DNA of 64,000 nucleotides from JAWLCA01 sp041687395 (GCA_041687395.1 JAWLCA010000018.1:1-64000); one strand, 5' to 3'. Shown: positions 9,055 to 17,996, counted from the stretch's first letter. A program made the numbers and translations. Notes: generated by a model from the sequence alone, not told the origin.

Positions 9055-9389
9055 GCCGGGGTCTCCTCTCGTGCCAGGCATAGAAGATACCGCCCCTGCG
9101 GATCGCGTTCGGCCACCGAAAGGATTCGAAAAATCCGCACCCCGTCACGGAAGCGCTGGTCCGGCCGGGGCCTCGATGGCGCACCCGGCGGGGCACCGCG
9201 GACGGAGATCCGCCAGACCACATGTGACGTTGTCACGGCGTCCGCAAGGACTTCGCGCCCCGTCCCTGCACGAACCTCGGCCCAAAGCTCTCCCAGCGCC
9301 ACCCAGGATTGCAGGAAGCCGCCCATGCCATCCGGCAGGGACGTCGCCTCTTCCAGCACCAGCGGACGGTTCAACGCGATAGGCTTCAC
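9051..9389 (-). CDS. GTA gp7-like head-tail adaptor (head closure)
   Basis: 112 aa, phage head-tail joining/SPP1 gp16-like family. It reads from a GTG that overlaps the stop of the gp6-like gene (GTGA) into ALNRPLVLEEATSLPDGMGG, the usual opening of this family. Position between the connector and the tail terminator supports the call. The upstream in-frame extension does not look coding. Confidence 0.87.
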   Translation of the reverse strand: MKPIALNRPLVLEEATSLPDGMGGFLQSWVALGELWAEVRAGTGREVLADAVTTSHVVWRISVRGAPPGAPSRPRPDQRFRDGVRIFRILSVAERDPQGRYLLCLAREETPA

Positions 9390-9985
9390 CGGATGCCTCC
9401 GCCCAGCGTGCGCAGCGTCCGCCAGCGCGAAATCAAGGCAGAAATGCCCAGCGGCAATTCGCCCAGATCCGACTGCCCCTCGCGCGCCTCGTAATACTGC
9501 GCGGCCAGCATCAACACCGCCTGCCGCAGGTCCGCCGACACGTTGATCCAAGCGGGGCCGAACCCCGCGATAAAGTCGATCTCCGCCTGCCCCCCCGCCG
9601 GAATCGATGGCAAGACGATCCCGGCCGGGATGACACAGGGTCCGTGCAGGTCGGGCTCATGCCGATAGTGTGTCGAATCGATCACTACCGGCGCACCGCC
9701 ACGGGGGACGATACGCATCTCGGACACCTCAAGCACGGGTGCCACCGGCAGGAGCTGAGCCCCGGGGTCACGCCAGCGCGCGACGGTCCAGGTGAAGTCG
9801 CGCGCGATCAGCACCTTTCCGGTGCGCCCCTCGATGGCCGCAATCGCGGCTCTGAGACATCCGGCAAGCCGCCCATCCTGTGCCGCATCGTCGGCGAAGC
9901 CGGTGCCCAGACGCAGGTGATCGCGGAACTCTGCCACCGGCAGGATTGCATCCGGCAGCGTCGTCCGCTCGCTCAGCATCATCAT
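9386..9985 (-). CDS. GTA gp6-like head-tail connector
   Basis: About 199 aa, phiE125 gp8/HK97 gp6-like connector. Three ATGs in a row (9985, 9982, 9979) follow an AGGAG, so the exact start is uncertain by two residues. The region FIAGFGPAWINVSADLRQAVLMLAAQYYEARE near residues 140-175 is the conserved helical end of this family. Upstream, 9986-10139 is a 154-bp gap before the capsid gene, with only an unconvincing small frame (ATG at 10076) lacking a ribosome-binding site. Confidence 0.9.
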   Translation of the reverse strand: MMMLSERTTLPDAILPVAEFRDHLRLGTGFADDAAQDGRLAGCLRAAIAAIEGRTGKVLIARDFTWTVARWRDPGAQLLPVAPVLEVSEMRIVPRGGAPVVIDSTHYRHEPDLHGPCVIPAGIVLPSIPAGGQAEIDFIAGFGPAWINVSADLRQAVLMLAAQYYEAREGQSDLGELPLGISALISRWRTLRTLGGGIR

Positions 9986-10139
9986 AAATCTCCTGGTGTT
10001 CCCTCGGCCGAACAAGCCAGGCGCACGCCGCCGCCATCGCAAGGACAGAGGGAGGAACGACAAAGCGACGCGTCATGCGCGGCGTGCGCCCGAAAGCGGC
10101 GCCGATCCAGCCCGGATCGACGCCAGCCTTGGGCACCCA

Positions 10140-11318
10140 TCAGCTGACGGCAAACTTCAGAAGCTTGATCGCTGCGAAATCGCTGACATCGCCGCCCACG
10201 CGCTTCGTGGCATAGAAGAGCACATGCGGCTTGGCGCTGAACGGATCGCGCAGAACCCGCAGATCGGGCCGGTCGGCGATCGTGTAACCTGCACGGAAGT
10301 CGCCAAAGGCGATGGCATAAGCATCGGGCGACATGTCTGGCATGTCCTCGGCGATCAGCACCGGATAGCCCATCAGCCGCGCAGGTTCTGCCGCCGCCAA
10401 CCCGTCCGCCCACAGGAACCGCCCGTCAGCGTCCTTCATCTTCCGTACCGCACCCGCGGTCTTGGAGTTCATGATGAAGGTCGCGTTGGCGCGATAGGTC
10501 GCATTCAGAGCATAGACGAGATCGATGATCGCATCCGAAGCATTCATGGTGGCAAAATCGCCGGCATTGCCGGTTGAGATGTAACCAAGGTTATCCCAGG
10601 CCCAGCTCTCCTGCGCTATCTTGCCGTGCGTTAGGAATCCGCGCGGCTTGTCGATCCCATCGCCATTGATGAAAGCCTGCGCCTCGGCGCGGGCGAACTT
10701 GTCGGCGATCCGGCCAGCCAGCCAACCCTCGATGTCAAAGGCACTGTCATCGAGCAGGCGCTGGCTGGCCTTCGGCATCGCGGACAATTCATGCAGCGGA
10801 ATGGTAATCCGCTCGATCTGGGGTGTCGCGCTCTCGCTCACCGACGCCGTTTCGGTGGCCCAGCCGGACCCCATGTCGCCATGATCGACCAGCACATCGA
10901 ACGAGGTCGCCTCGACAGTCACCACATTCGCAATGGACCGGATCGACCCGGTCGATTTCAGCACGCTGCGAATAGTGTCGGCGGTTTGCGGATCGACCAG
11001 ATAGCCGCCCTCCCCGGCAACGACCGTGTTCAGGCCCTTGCCCTCAAGCACAAGGCCCCGCATTGCGTCGTCGTCGCCATTGCGCAGATAGCCGTTGAAA
11101 GCCTTGCGATGGGGCACGTCGACTTCGGCCGTGGCCGAAAGTGCGGGGCGCGCGCCGGCGCCGAGATGTCTGCGATCCAGCATGGTCAGTCGCTCTTCCT
11201 GTTGTTGCAGCCTGAGTTTGATGTCGGCCTGAAAGCCCTTGATCTCGCCTATGAAACCGGACAGCGCAGCCTTGACATCCGCAACCGGCCCGTCGGCCTT
11301 CACGTTCAAATCACTCAT
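10140..11318 (-). CDS. GTA gp5-like HK97-fold major capsid protein
   Basis: 392 aa, phage major capsid protein HK97 family. Residues 1-60 are helical and charged and correspond to the scaffold-like delta domain. The sequence after residue about 95 (GEGGYLVDPQTADTI) is where the mature capsid protein normally begins after protease cleavage. Other family motifs are EAQAFINGDGIDKPRGF and KTAGAVRKMKDADGRFLW. The gene is intact and lies 36 bp downstream of the protease gene, as in R. capsulatus. Confidence 0.95.
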   Translation of the reverse strand: MSDLNVKADGPVADVKAALSGFIGEIKGFQADIKLRLQQQEERLTMLDRRHLGAGARPALSATAEVDVPHRKAFNGYLRNGDDDAMRGLVLEGKGLNTVVAGEGGYLVDPQTADTIRSVLKSTGSIRSIANVVTVEATSFDVLVDHGDMGSGWATETASVSESATPQIERITIPLHELSAMPKASQRLLDDSAFDIEGWLAGRIADKFARAEAQAFINGDGIDKPRGFLTHGKIAQESWAWDNLGYISTGNAGDFATMNASDAIIDLVYALNATYRANATFIMNSKTAGAVRKMKDADGRFLWADGLAAAEPARLMGYPVLIAEDMPDMSPDAYAIAFGDFRAGYTIADRPDLRVLRDPFSAKPHVLFYATKRVGGDVSDFAAIKLLKFAVS

Positions 11319-11354
11319 CGTTTCATCCTCATTGAAGGTTGCGGCGCCAGCGCC

Positions 11355-11894
11355 TCACTGCTCCGCCAGCCCACGCCGTGCATCTTCGATTGCCGCAGCC
11401 AGATCCCGCAGCAGCGAGGTCGCATCGTCGGATTTCGCCCCAACCCGCGCTTCGGGAAGCATCGGGAAAGTCACCAGAGACACTTCCCACAAATCCAGTT
11501 CGACCAGCTTGCGCGCACCCCGCCCGTCGGGTTCGGCGCGGATGGTCCGATAGCCGATCGACAGCCCGTCGATCGCCCCCGCGCCGACCAGCGCCACCGC
11601 CTCTCTGCCTTTAGCGACGTTGGTCAGCAGCCGCCCCTTTACGTACAGACCGCGATCATCCTCGCTAACCTCCTCCCAGACTCCAATCGGCAGGGCCGGA
11701 TCGTGCTGCCACAGCATCTTGACCCGCCGCCCTGCCGCCTTCAGGCGCGTCAGCGACGCAGCATAAGCGCCCTGCATGACCACGTCGCCGCCCTGGTCCC
11801 TACGCCCAAAAAGGCTCGCGTAGCCCTCGACCGTCGTGCCGTCCGACACGACAACACCGGCATCCGACCGGTGGAACTTGTGTTCCAGTTGCAT
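11355..11894 (-). CDS. GTA gp4-like HK97 prohead protease
   Basis: 179 aa, HK97 prohead protease family (herpesvirus-protease fold). The likely catalytic residues are His64 in MLWQHDPALPIG and Ser112 in AIDGLSIGYR. Start at 11894 (MQLEHKF) has AGGA 7-8 nt upstream; an alternative ATG at 11906 adds four residues. Position immediately before the capsid gene and after the portal gene is canonical. Confidence 0.92.
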   Translation of the reverse strand: MQLEHKFHRSDAGVVVSDGTTVEGYASLFGRRDQGGDVVMQGAYAASLTRLKAAGRRVKMLWQHDPALPIGVWEEVSEDDRGLYVKGRLLTNVAKGREAVALVGAGAIDGLSIGYRTIRAEPDGRGARKLVELDLWEVSLVTFPMLPEARVGAKSDDATSLLRDLAAAIEDARRGLAEQ

Positions 11895-11953
11895 TGCTTC
11901 CTGCATCGTGTTTGTCCCGCTCTTCGAAATTCGCGCAACGCCGGAGACGGCGC

Positions 11954-13141
11954 TCAGTCCTCGTCCATCAATCGAGGCAGGCCCAGAAGTACTCGCTTCT
12001 CTGCTTCGCTCAGGAAGCTTGCCGCACCGACCCGGTGCCATTGCTGATCCCGTTCGTCGGCAAGGGCCGGTACCTGATCGAGATCCGGGCGAAGCTCCAC
12101 CTGCTCTCCTGCGAAGCCCGATAGCCAATGCGCGACCGCTGCGGCGATCCGGCTGACCAGCGGTACCACCGTCAACCGATAGAAAGCGCGGTTGGCCTCC
12201 TGATAATTCGCGTAGGTCGCATCCCCCGGAACGCCCAGCAGCATCGGCGGAATGCCGAATGCCACCGCGATATCGCGCGCCGCTGCCTCTTTGGTCTTGT
12301 GAAACTCCATGTCCGACGGCGAAAAGCCCATCGGCTTCCAGTCGAGGCCTCCTTCCAGCAGCATTGGCCGACCGGCGTTGCGCGCGCCCTGGTGGTGCAT
12401 CTCCATCTCGTTCACCAACCGGTCGTATTGCTCGGCGCTCAGCGTCGCCTGCCCGTCAGCGCCTTTGAAGACAATCGCCCCGGACGGCCGCGCTGCATTG
12501 TCCAACAGGGCCTTGGACCAGCGCGCCGCGCTGTTGTGCACATCGATTGCCGTGGCCGCCGCCTGCATGGGGGAAAAGCCGTAGTGGTCATCCTGCGGAT
12601 GAAAGGTCTTCACGTGACAAACGGGTGAAACGCCACCGGACGCGTCGAAGCGATGCTTTCTGTTGCCGACCGCATATTCATAAGCAACCGGCCAGCCATC
12701 CACACCCGGCACGACACTCATCCGATCTGACCGCAGCACGTGCAGTTCGATCGGAAGCGTGCCGGTACCCTGCACCGCTTCCAGATACCCGTCACCCGAC
12801 AGCAAGAGCTGCCCGTAAAGTGCTTCGAACAGCTCTGCCTTACCCTGCGCGGTGTTTGGTCGCCGGATCAGGTTGAGGACCGGATGCGCATCATAGCGCC
12901 GCTCTGCGTCCTGCAGCACCAATGGCAGCGCGGCCGCCGCCTCCGAGATCAATTTCACCGCTCGAAACGCCACCGGGTTACCCTGGAATCCGGTGCGCGT
13001 CAGCGAGACGGTATCCCGCGGGCTCCAGGCGACGCCGCCTGTACCGTGCCATGCGACGACCTTCCCGCCCGTCAGGTGTCCGGTGGCAGAGGCTTTTGCC
13101 TCGACCCCTTCGCGCTCGCGCTTCAGAAACTCGAAAACCAT
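11954..13141 (-). CDS. GTA gp3-like portal protein (HK97 type)
   Basis: 395 aa portal protein forming the DNA entry vertex of the capsid. Family motifs include FRAVKLISEAAAALPL near residue 60 and AVAFGIPPMLLGVPGDATYANYQEA near residue 290. ATG 13141 follows GGAGAGG. Upstream of the start is a gene on the opposite strand (13203-13724), so this gene is separated from the terminase genes, unlike the compact order of R. capsulatus. No gp3.5-like gene is present in the 59 bp before the protease. Confidence 0.93.
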   Translation of the reverse strand: MVFEFLKREREGVEAKASATGHLTGGKVVAWHGTGGVAWSPRDTVSLTRTGFQGNPVAFRAVKLISEAAAALPLVLQDAERRYDAHPVLNLIRRPNTAQGKAELFEALYGQLLLSGDGYLEAVQGTGTLPIELHVLRSDRMSVVPGVDGWPVAYEYAVGNRKHRFDASGGVSPVCHVKTFHPQDDHYGFSPMQAAATAIDVHNSAARWSKALLDNAARPSGAIVFKGADGQATLSAEQYDRLVNEMEMHHQGARNAGRPMLLEGGLDWKPMGFSPSDMEFHKTKEAAARDIAVAFGIPPMLLGVPGDATYANYQEANRAFYRLTVVPLVSRIAAAVAHWLSGFAGEQVELRPDLDQVPALADERDQQWHRVGAASFLSEAEKRVLLGLPRLMDED

Positions 13142-13202
13142 CCCTGCGCCTCTCCCTCCGCCCCTGCTTGACAGGCTCGACCGCGCGCGTCCTTCTCGGC
13201 CC

Positions 13203-13724
13203 ATGACCAAAGCGCCTCAGTCCAACCGTATCGAGGCCCGCCGCGGCCAGGCCCTGCTGCTATGCATCTTCTGGGCGCCAGTGACCGGCGCCGCGCTGCT
13301 GTTTCTGCTGGCCGGTCTCTGGCTCCTGCCAAGAAACCCGCTGGCCGGCGCTATCCTCGCCACCTGCGGGGCGATCCTTTTGCCCGTCACTGGTGCGATC
13401 ATGGCGATCTGCCTGCAGTCCCTGCGCGTCGACGGACCAATTCTGGAGCTCGGGCCCGCCGGACTTCGGGACCGCTGGATCTGCGACGAAACGATTCCGT
13501 GGGAACATCTCACGTGGCGCAGCGTGACCACGCCCCGCGGCCCGGCGCCGCCGCAGTTCAGAACGAACCGACTGATCCCCACGCGCTGGCCCTATCGGCT
13601 GCTAGCGGTACTGAATACCCTTCTGCGACAGCCACCCTATACGGTGCTCCCCCTCGCCACGGGCAGGTCTGCTGCAGAATTGTCCGAACTGATAGCCCGC
13701 TTCCGCGAACCCTCAGCCCAGTGA
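13203..13724 (+). CDS. STM3941-like membrane protein, inserted antisense within the GTA cluster
   Basis: 173 aa. Two hydrophobic segments (about residues 18-38 and 44-68) are followed by a soluble domain with LELGPAGLRDRWICDETIPWEHL, a pattern similar to STM3941-type/PH-like proteins of unknown function. It is encoded opposite to all GTA genes: divergent from the portal gene (61 bp) and convergent with the terminase gene (12-bp overlap at the 3' ends). Codon use and GC look like the host. It may be a host gene tolerated inside the cluster or a GTA accessory; the sequence does not decide. Confidence 0.7.
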   Translation: MTKAPQSNRIEARRGQALLLCIFWAPVTGAALLFLLAGLWLLPRNPLAGAILATCGAILLPVTGAIMAICLQSLRVDGPILELGPAGLRDRWICDETIPWEHLTWRSVTTPRGPAPPQFRTNRLIPTRWPYRLLAVLNTLLRQPPYTVLPLATGRSAAELSELIARFREPSAQ

Positions 13725-15041
13725 CCGCACCTTCGGATCCAGCCGCGCGTTCGACGGCGACAGGATCAGATCGAAGATCGCCCAGACCAAGGCATCAACG
13801 CGGTCCGGGCTGCCCTTGCCCTCGTAGCCCTCGGCCGTCATCCGCACCATTTGGTCCTCCAGCAAAGGCAAGCCCCGCACGTGTTTCACGCGCGCCTGTT
13901 CGTACAGCGCCGCCACCGGCTCCGCCCGTATGCCCTTCTTCTTTCCGGCCCTCAGGCCCCGAAACGGAATGAGCGGATCGACCTGCCGCACCAATGTCTC
14001 GATCATGTCGCCGCCCTGATTCACCTCGGCCACCAACCGGTCGGCACCATGGCGATGATACGCCGCGATCGCTTTCCTCGCCCAATCGAGCGGGGTTGCG
14101 CCCTGAATGCTTGCATCTTCAAGCACGTAGGCAACCCAATTGTGCGGCTGTCCCTTCGTGACAGCTCCAACGACGACGATGCCGCATTCATCGGACCCGC
14201 CGTGCGAGGTTACCGGAGGATCCACCGCGACGACCACGCGGTCGAGCGCGGGCACCGCCTGCACCCGCTGCCGCTCGATCATCGCGTTGGTCCAGAGCGC
14301 CCCCTCGATATCCTCCAGCAGTACCCCGTCCAGCTCCTGCCGGCCCTTCCGGGTGCCGGCGAACCGCGCCCGCACTTCTTCAAGGAAGCTCTGCGCCAGC
14401 CAAGCCCGGTTCGCCTCGGTCGGCGCATGGGTCACTACGGTCGAACGGCGCTTCAGCAAATCCTTGAACACCTCGACGTTCCGCGGCGTGGTCGTGACCA
14501 CCTGCTGCGGATGCTCGCCCAGCCGCAGCGCGAACTGCAGGTTGTCCCAGGTCTCCTCGCCCTTCTTCCACTTTGCCAGCTCGTCCACCCAGGCGGCGTC
14601 GAACTGCGGGCCCCGCAGCCCCTGTGGGTCGTGGGCGGAAAACACCTGCGCCACCGCCCCGTTCGGCCAGACCAGCCGGCGCCGCGTGGCTTCCCACTCG
14701 GGCCGGCGGTCGGGGGGCGAGCACGCCAGAATGCCGCTTTCGCCAAAGATCATCACCTCACGCGCCTCGTCGTAGCTTTCGCCAATCAGTGCCACGCGGC
14801 GGCAGCGTCCCGCATCCCAGGGCCGGGCGCCTTCCACCTGCGCCCGCACCCACTCCGACCCGGCGCGGGTCTTGCCCGCGCCGCGCCCGCCCATGATCAC
14901 CCAAGTCTTCCACGCGCCCTCGGGCGGCAGCTGATGGGGCAGCGCCCAGAAGTCGAACAGATAGGGCAGCGCGCCCAGCGCATTGGTGTCCATGCCATCG
15001 AGGAACTCATCCCAGACCTCCGGCCCCGCGGAGGCGAGCAA
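13713..15041 (-). CDS. GTA gp2-like terminase large subunit
   Basis: About 442 aa. The ATPase P-loop GGRGAGKT lies near residue 51-58, followed by a Walker B-type segment WVDELAKW; nuclease-domain acidic residues are visible in VVVAVDPP and in the C-terminal RVDALVWAIFD. This enzyme packages DNA into capsids; in GTAs it packages host DNA by headful. TTG 15041 gives the LASAGPEVWDEFL start usual for the family and overlaps the small-subunit gene by 35 bp; ATG 14993 is the alternative. The longer frame to 15239 runs inside gp1 and is not favoured. Confidence 0.92.
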   Translation of the reverse strand: MLASAGPEVWDEFLDGMDTNALGALPYLFDFWALPHQLPPEGAWKTWVIMGGRGAGKTRAGSEWVRAQVEGARPWDAGRCRRVALIGESYDEAREVMIFGESGILACSPPDRRPEWEATRRRLVWPNGAVAQVFSAHDPQGLRGPQFDAAWVDELAKWKKGEETWDNLQFALRLGEHPQQVVTTTPRNVEVFKDLLKRRSTVVTHAPTEANRAWLAQSFLEEVRARFAGTRKGRQELDGVLLEDIEGALWTNAMIERQRVQAVPALDRVVVAVDPPVTSHGGSDECGIVVVGAVTKGQPHNWVAYVLEDASIQGATPLDWARKAIAAYHRHGADRLVAEVNQGGDMIETLVRQVDPLIPFRGLRAGKKKGIRAEPVAALYEQARVKHVRGLPLLEDQMVRMTAEGYEGKGSPDRVDALVWAIFDLILSPSNARLDPKVRSLG

Positions 15042-15336
15042 GGCGGCGCCCGACCTCAGATCGGGCGGCGTCGAAATCGAGCTCTCGCGTGGGGTCGAGG
15101 ATGCCGAGTTGCTGCCTGAGTCTTTCAACGCTCTGTTTCTCCCCGAGAACCTTGTCCAGAGCCTTGCGAAGCTCTGTGCCATAGCCAGCGGATGCGCTGG
15201 CTTGATCCAGCCTCCCCGCACTGAAATCGTCCAGCGCAATGCTCAGCACCTGCGCCGCGGTCGAAAGCAGCCCGATCGCCTCATCGATCAGGATCGGTGC
15301 AGATGTCTCTTTCGTAATCTCGGTCATGTACGACAT
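15007..15336 (-). CDS. GTA gp1-like terminase small subunit
   Basis: 109 aa, first gene of the GTA operon. GTA gp1 is known to act as an unusual small terminase; this protein has the same size, helical composition (EAIGLLSTAAQVLSIALDDF, ELRKALDKVLGEKQ) and position directly before the large subunit. ATG 15336 is preceded by GGAG 8 nt upstream; a second ATG lies at 15327. The call relies mostly on position and composition. Confidence 0.82.
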   Translation of the reverse strand: MSYMTEITKETSAPILIDEAIGLLSTAAQVLSIALDDFSAGRLDQASASAGYGTELRKALDKVLGEKQSVERLRQQLGILDPTRELDFDAARSEVGRRLARLRGAGGLG

Positions 15337-15392
15337 GGCTCAGGCTCCGTTTCTTGTTTTTGTTTTTTTTGCCTTTGCTGCGTCAGAGACAG

Positions 15393-15424
15393 AAAAAGCG
15401 GCCCCAGGCTTCCCCGTGCCGCTT
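15393..15424 (-). terminator. Hairpin with T-run between the GTA promoter candidate and gp1
   Basis: On the minus strand an inverted repeat AAGCGGC / GCCGCTT with a 15-nt loop runs into a T tract, the form of an intrinsic terminator. It could end mltG transcription, since mltG stops at 15565. But it also lies downstream of a good promoter match at 15450-15478 and 57 bp before gp1, so it could work as an attenuator for the GTA operon. Confidence 0.6.
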
Positions 15425-15449
15425 GCCCACTTCTCCTAGCATGCCAAAA

Positions 15450-15478
15450 CGTATACTTCAGGGAGTGCGCTGAGTCAA
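15450..15478 (-). promoter_or_regulatory. Candidate sigma70-type promoter for the GTA operon
   Basis: The minus strand reads TTGACT, a 17-nt spacer, then TATACG, which is close to the -35/-10 consensus with ideal spacing, in a 228-bp gap where a GTA promoter is expected. It would start transcription near 15443, about 107 nt before the gp1 ATG. In R. capsulatus this promoter is controlled by GafA and indirectly CtrA; no binding site can be named here. Confidence 0.5.
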
Positions 15479-15564
15479 GTTTTCTATCTCTGGTTGTGCT
15501 CGCCTCAGCGCGCGGAGAGGCAGGAAATCGTTAAGACACTGACATCAACCCATTGAAATATAAG

Positions 15565-16734
15565 TCAGTCCTGTACCTCGTCCTGCTGTGCTCGCTCTGC
15601 TTCGATCTGGCGCCAGACCGCCACGTTGCGATTGTGCTCCTCCAGCGTCACCGCGAAGGCATGCCCGCCAGAGCCGTCCGCCACAAAGAAGATGTAGGGC
15701 GTATCATCGGGATCCAGGGCCGCTGCGATGCTGGCGCGGCCGGGATTCGCTATGGGCGTCGGCGGCAAGCCGTCGATGACGTAGGTGTTGTAGGGCGTCT
15801 CGGCGCGCAGTTCGCTTTGCCTTATGCCGCGTCCCAGAATGCCCTGCCCGTTGGTGATGCCATATATCACCGTCGGATCGGTCTGCAGCCGCATTCCCTG
15901 GTTCAACCGGTTGACGAAGACGCTGGCGACCTGGCGCCGCTCATCCGGCACACCGGTCTCCTTTTCGATGATCGAGGCCATGATCAGCGCCTCGTCGGGG
16001 CTGTTGTAGGGCAGATCGTCGGCCCGGCTCAGCCACAAATCCTCAAGAATCCGGGCCTGCCGCGCCTGCATCTCGGCGATGATCGCGGCGCGGTCTTGGC
16101 CCTGGCTTACCTCGTAGCTGTCAGGAGCCAGGCTTCCCTCGGCAGGGATTTCCTCGATTGTGCCGCTCAGGAAATCCGCTTGGCGCAGGGATTCGGCGAC
16201 CTGCCAGCTCGTCACCCCCTCGGCCAGCGTCACGCGGAATCGCAGATCACCGCTTTCTGTCGCCTCCAGATATTCCTGCGGCACCTCGTCGACCTCGGGG
16301 ACGAACTTCACCACCTCGACGAAGCGGCCGGTTGCCGGATCCACTTCGCGCAGGATCTTCTCGGCCGTGGCGACACCGATGCGATAGTTCACCTCGGTGC
16401 CGCAGGTTGACTGACCGCCGCGTGTGATGATGTCGAGGATCTCTTCCATCGAGGCATGCGGCGGCACCAGATAGCTGCCGAACCGCAGCGATTGCGCCTT
16501 TTCGGTATAGTCCGCCCCCATGCGGAAGAGCGCAGGGCTGGTGATCGCGCCCTGTTCGTCGAGCGATCGCGCCACGCCGGTGATGCTGCCGCCGCGCGGA
16601 ACCTCAAGGCAGATCGCCTGCTCCAGCGGTCCCTCGCTGGTGAACTGCCGCTGCCCCCAGGCCAGCAGCCCGCCCAGCAGGAACAGCACCACCACGAACA
16701 GCGTCAGCGCGTTGGACGCAATATGTTTCCACAT
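15565..16734 (-). CDS. mltG: Endolytic transglycosylase MltG
   Basis: 389 aa YceG/MltG family enzyme that cleaves nascent glycan strands and helps end peptidoglycan polymerisation at the inner membrane. One N-terminal membrane helix (residues 9-27), a LysM-like stretch, then the catalytic region with EGSLAPDSYEV and ASIIEKETG, where Glu257 aligns with the catalytic Glu. The C-terminus contains TPYNTYVIDGLPPTPIANPG, a family signature. ATG overlaps the fabF stop (TGATG), so the two genes are coupled, an order common in alphaproteobacteria. Confidence 0.96.
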   Translation of the reverse strand: MWKHIASNALTLFVVVLFLLGGLLAWGQRQFTSEGPLEQAICLEVPRGGSITGVARSLDEQGAITSPALFRMGADYTEKAQSLRFGSYLVPPHASMEEILDIITRGGQSTCGTEVNYRIGVATAEKILREVDPATGRFVEVVKFVPEVDEVPQEYLEATESGDLRFRVTLAEGVTSWQVAESLRQADFLSGTIEEIPAEGSLAPDSYEVSQGQDRAAIIAEMQARQARILEDLWLSRADDLPYNSPDEALIMASIIEKETGVPDERRQVASVFVNRLNQGMRLQTDPTVIYGITNGQGILGRGIRQSELRAETPYNTYVIDGLPPTPIANPGRASIAAALDPDDTPYIFFVADGSGGHAFAVTLEEHNRNVAVWRQIEAERAQQDEVQD

Positions 16735-17996
16735 CAGGCGTCGACCCGTCCCAGCACGAGGCTCGCGTTGGTGCCCCCGAAACCAAAGGAGTTCGACAGC
16801 GCCACGTTGATCTCGCGCTCGCGCGCCGTGTTGGGCGCCAGATCCAGCACCGGTTCCACCGCCGGGTTGTCCAGATTGATCGTCGGCGGCGCCACCTGAT
16901 CGCGGATCGCCAGCGTGCAGAAGATTGCCTCGACCGCGCCTGCAGCACCCAGCAGATGCCCGATGCTCGACTTGGTCGAACTCATCGTGGCCTTCGCGGC
17001 CGCATTGCCCATCAGCCGCTCTACCGCAGCCAGTTCGATCGTGTCGGCCATCGTGCTGGTGCCGTGGGCATTGATGTAGTCCACCTGATCCGGCGTGATC
17101 CCGGCGCGTTTCAGGGCCGCCTGCATCGACCGGTATCCCCCTTCGCCATCCTCGGACGGCGCGGTGATGTGATAGGCGTCGCCCGAAAGGCCATAGCCCA
17201 ACACCTCGGCATAGATCTTTGCCCCGCGGGCCCGCGCGTGTTCATACTCTTCCAATACCACCACGCCCGCGCCCTCTCCCATCACGAAGCCGTCACGGTC
17301 GGCGTCATAGGGCCGGCTGGCCTTCGTCGGATCGTCGCCGCGCTTGGTGGACAGCGCCTTGCAGGCATTGAAGCCGGCGATCCCGATTTCCGAAATCGGG
17401 CTTTCCGCGCCGCCCGCGACCATCACGTCCGCATCGCCCCACTGGATCAGCCGCGCCGCATCGCCGATGGCGTGCGCCCCGGTGGAACAGGCCGTCACCA
17501 CCGCGTGGTTCGGCCCCTTGAAGCCGTAGCGGATGCTGACCTGGCCCGAAATCAGGTTGATCAGCGCGCCGGGGATGAAGAACGGACTGACGCGGCGGGG
17601 CCCGCGCTCCTTGATCAGGATGGCGGTTTCCGCAATCGACGACAGCCCGCCGATGCCGGAGCCGAGCATCACCCCGGTGCGCTCCCGGCTCTCGGTATCC
17701 TGGGGCATCCAGCCGGAATCCTCAATCGCCTGCTGCGCCGCAGCCATCCCGTAAAGGATGAAGTCATCGACCTTGCGGCGCTCCTTCGGCTCCATCCAGT
17801 CGTCGGGATTGAAGGTGCCGTCGCTGCCATCGCCAAGCGGGATTTCACAGGCATAGGTTGTGGCCAGATGGCTCGCGTCGAACCGCGTGATGGTGCGCGC
17901 GCCCGACTTGCCCGCCAGCAGCCGCGACCACGTCGCCTCCACTCCGCAAGCCAACGGAGTCACAAGCCCCAGTCCGGTAATCACAACCCGCCGCAT
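16734..17996 (-). CDS. fabF: 3-oxoacyl-[acyl-carrier-protein] synthase II
   Basis: 420 aa condensing enzyme KAS II of fatty-acid elongation. The active-site set is complete: Cys170 in VVTACSTGAH, His311 in NAHGTSTMADT, Lys342 and His347 in STKSSIGHLLG. Upstream acpP, which often precedes fabF, is not found in the window; the 215 bp above the start contain only a terminator of the next gene. Coupled to mltG downstream. Confidence 0.97.
   Translation of the reverse strand: MRRVVITGLGLVTPLACGVEATWSRLLAGKSGARTITRFDASHLATTYACEIPLGDGSDGTFNPDDWMEPKERRKVDDFILYGMAAAQQAIEDSGWMPQDTESRERTGVMLGSGIGGLSSIAETAILIKERGPRRVSPFFIPGALINLISGQVSIRYGFKGPNHAVVTACSTGAHAIGDAARLIQWGDADVMVAGGAESPISEIGIAGFNACKALSTKRGDDPTKASRPYDADRDGFVMGEGAGVVVLEEYEHARARGAKIYAEVLGYGLSGDAYHITAPSEDGEGGYRSMQAALKRAGITPDQVDYINAHGTSTMADTIELAAVERLMGNAAAKATMSSTKSSIGHLLGAAGAVEAIFCTLAIRDQVAPPTINLDNPAVEPVLDLAPNTAREREINVALSNSFGFGGTNASLVLGRVDA

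Noticed and set aside
9986..10139. Small ORF between GTA capsid and connector genes (ATG 10076, minus)
   Set aside because: No ribosome-binding site, runs into the connector gene in another frame, no recognised sequence.
398..15336. Interpretation as an active prophage
   Set aside because: No integrase, repressor, replication, lysis or attachment-site repeat found; gene order and sizes, including the very short tape measure, match a GTA.
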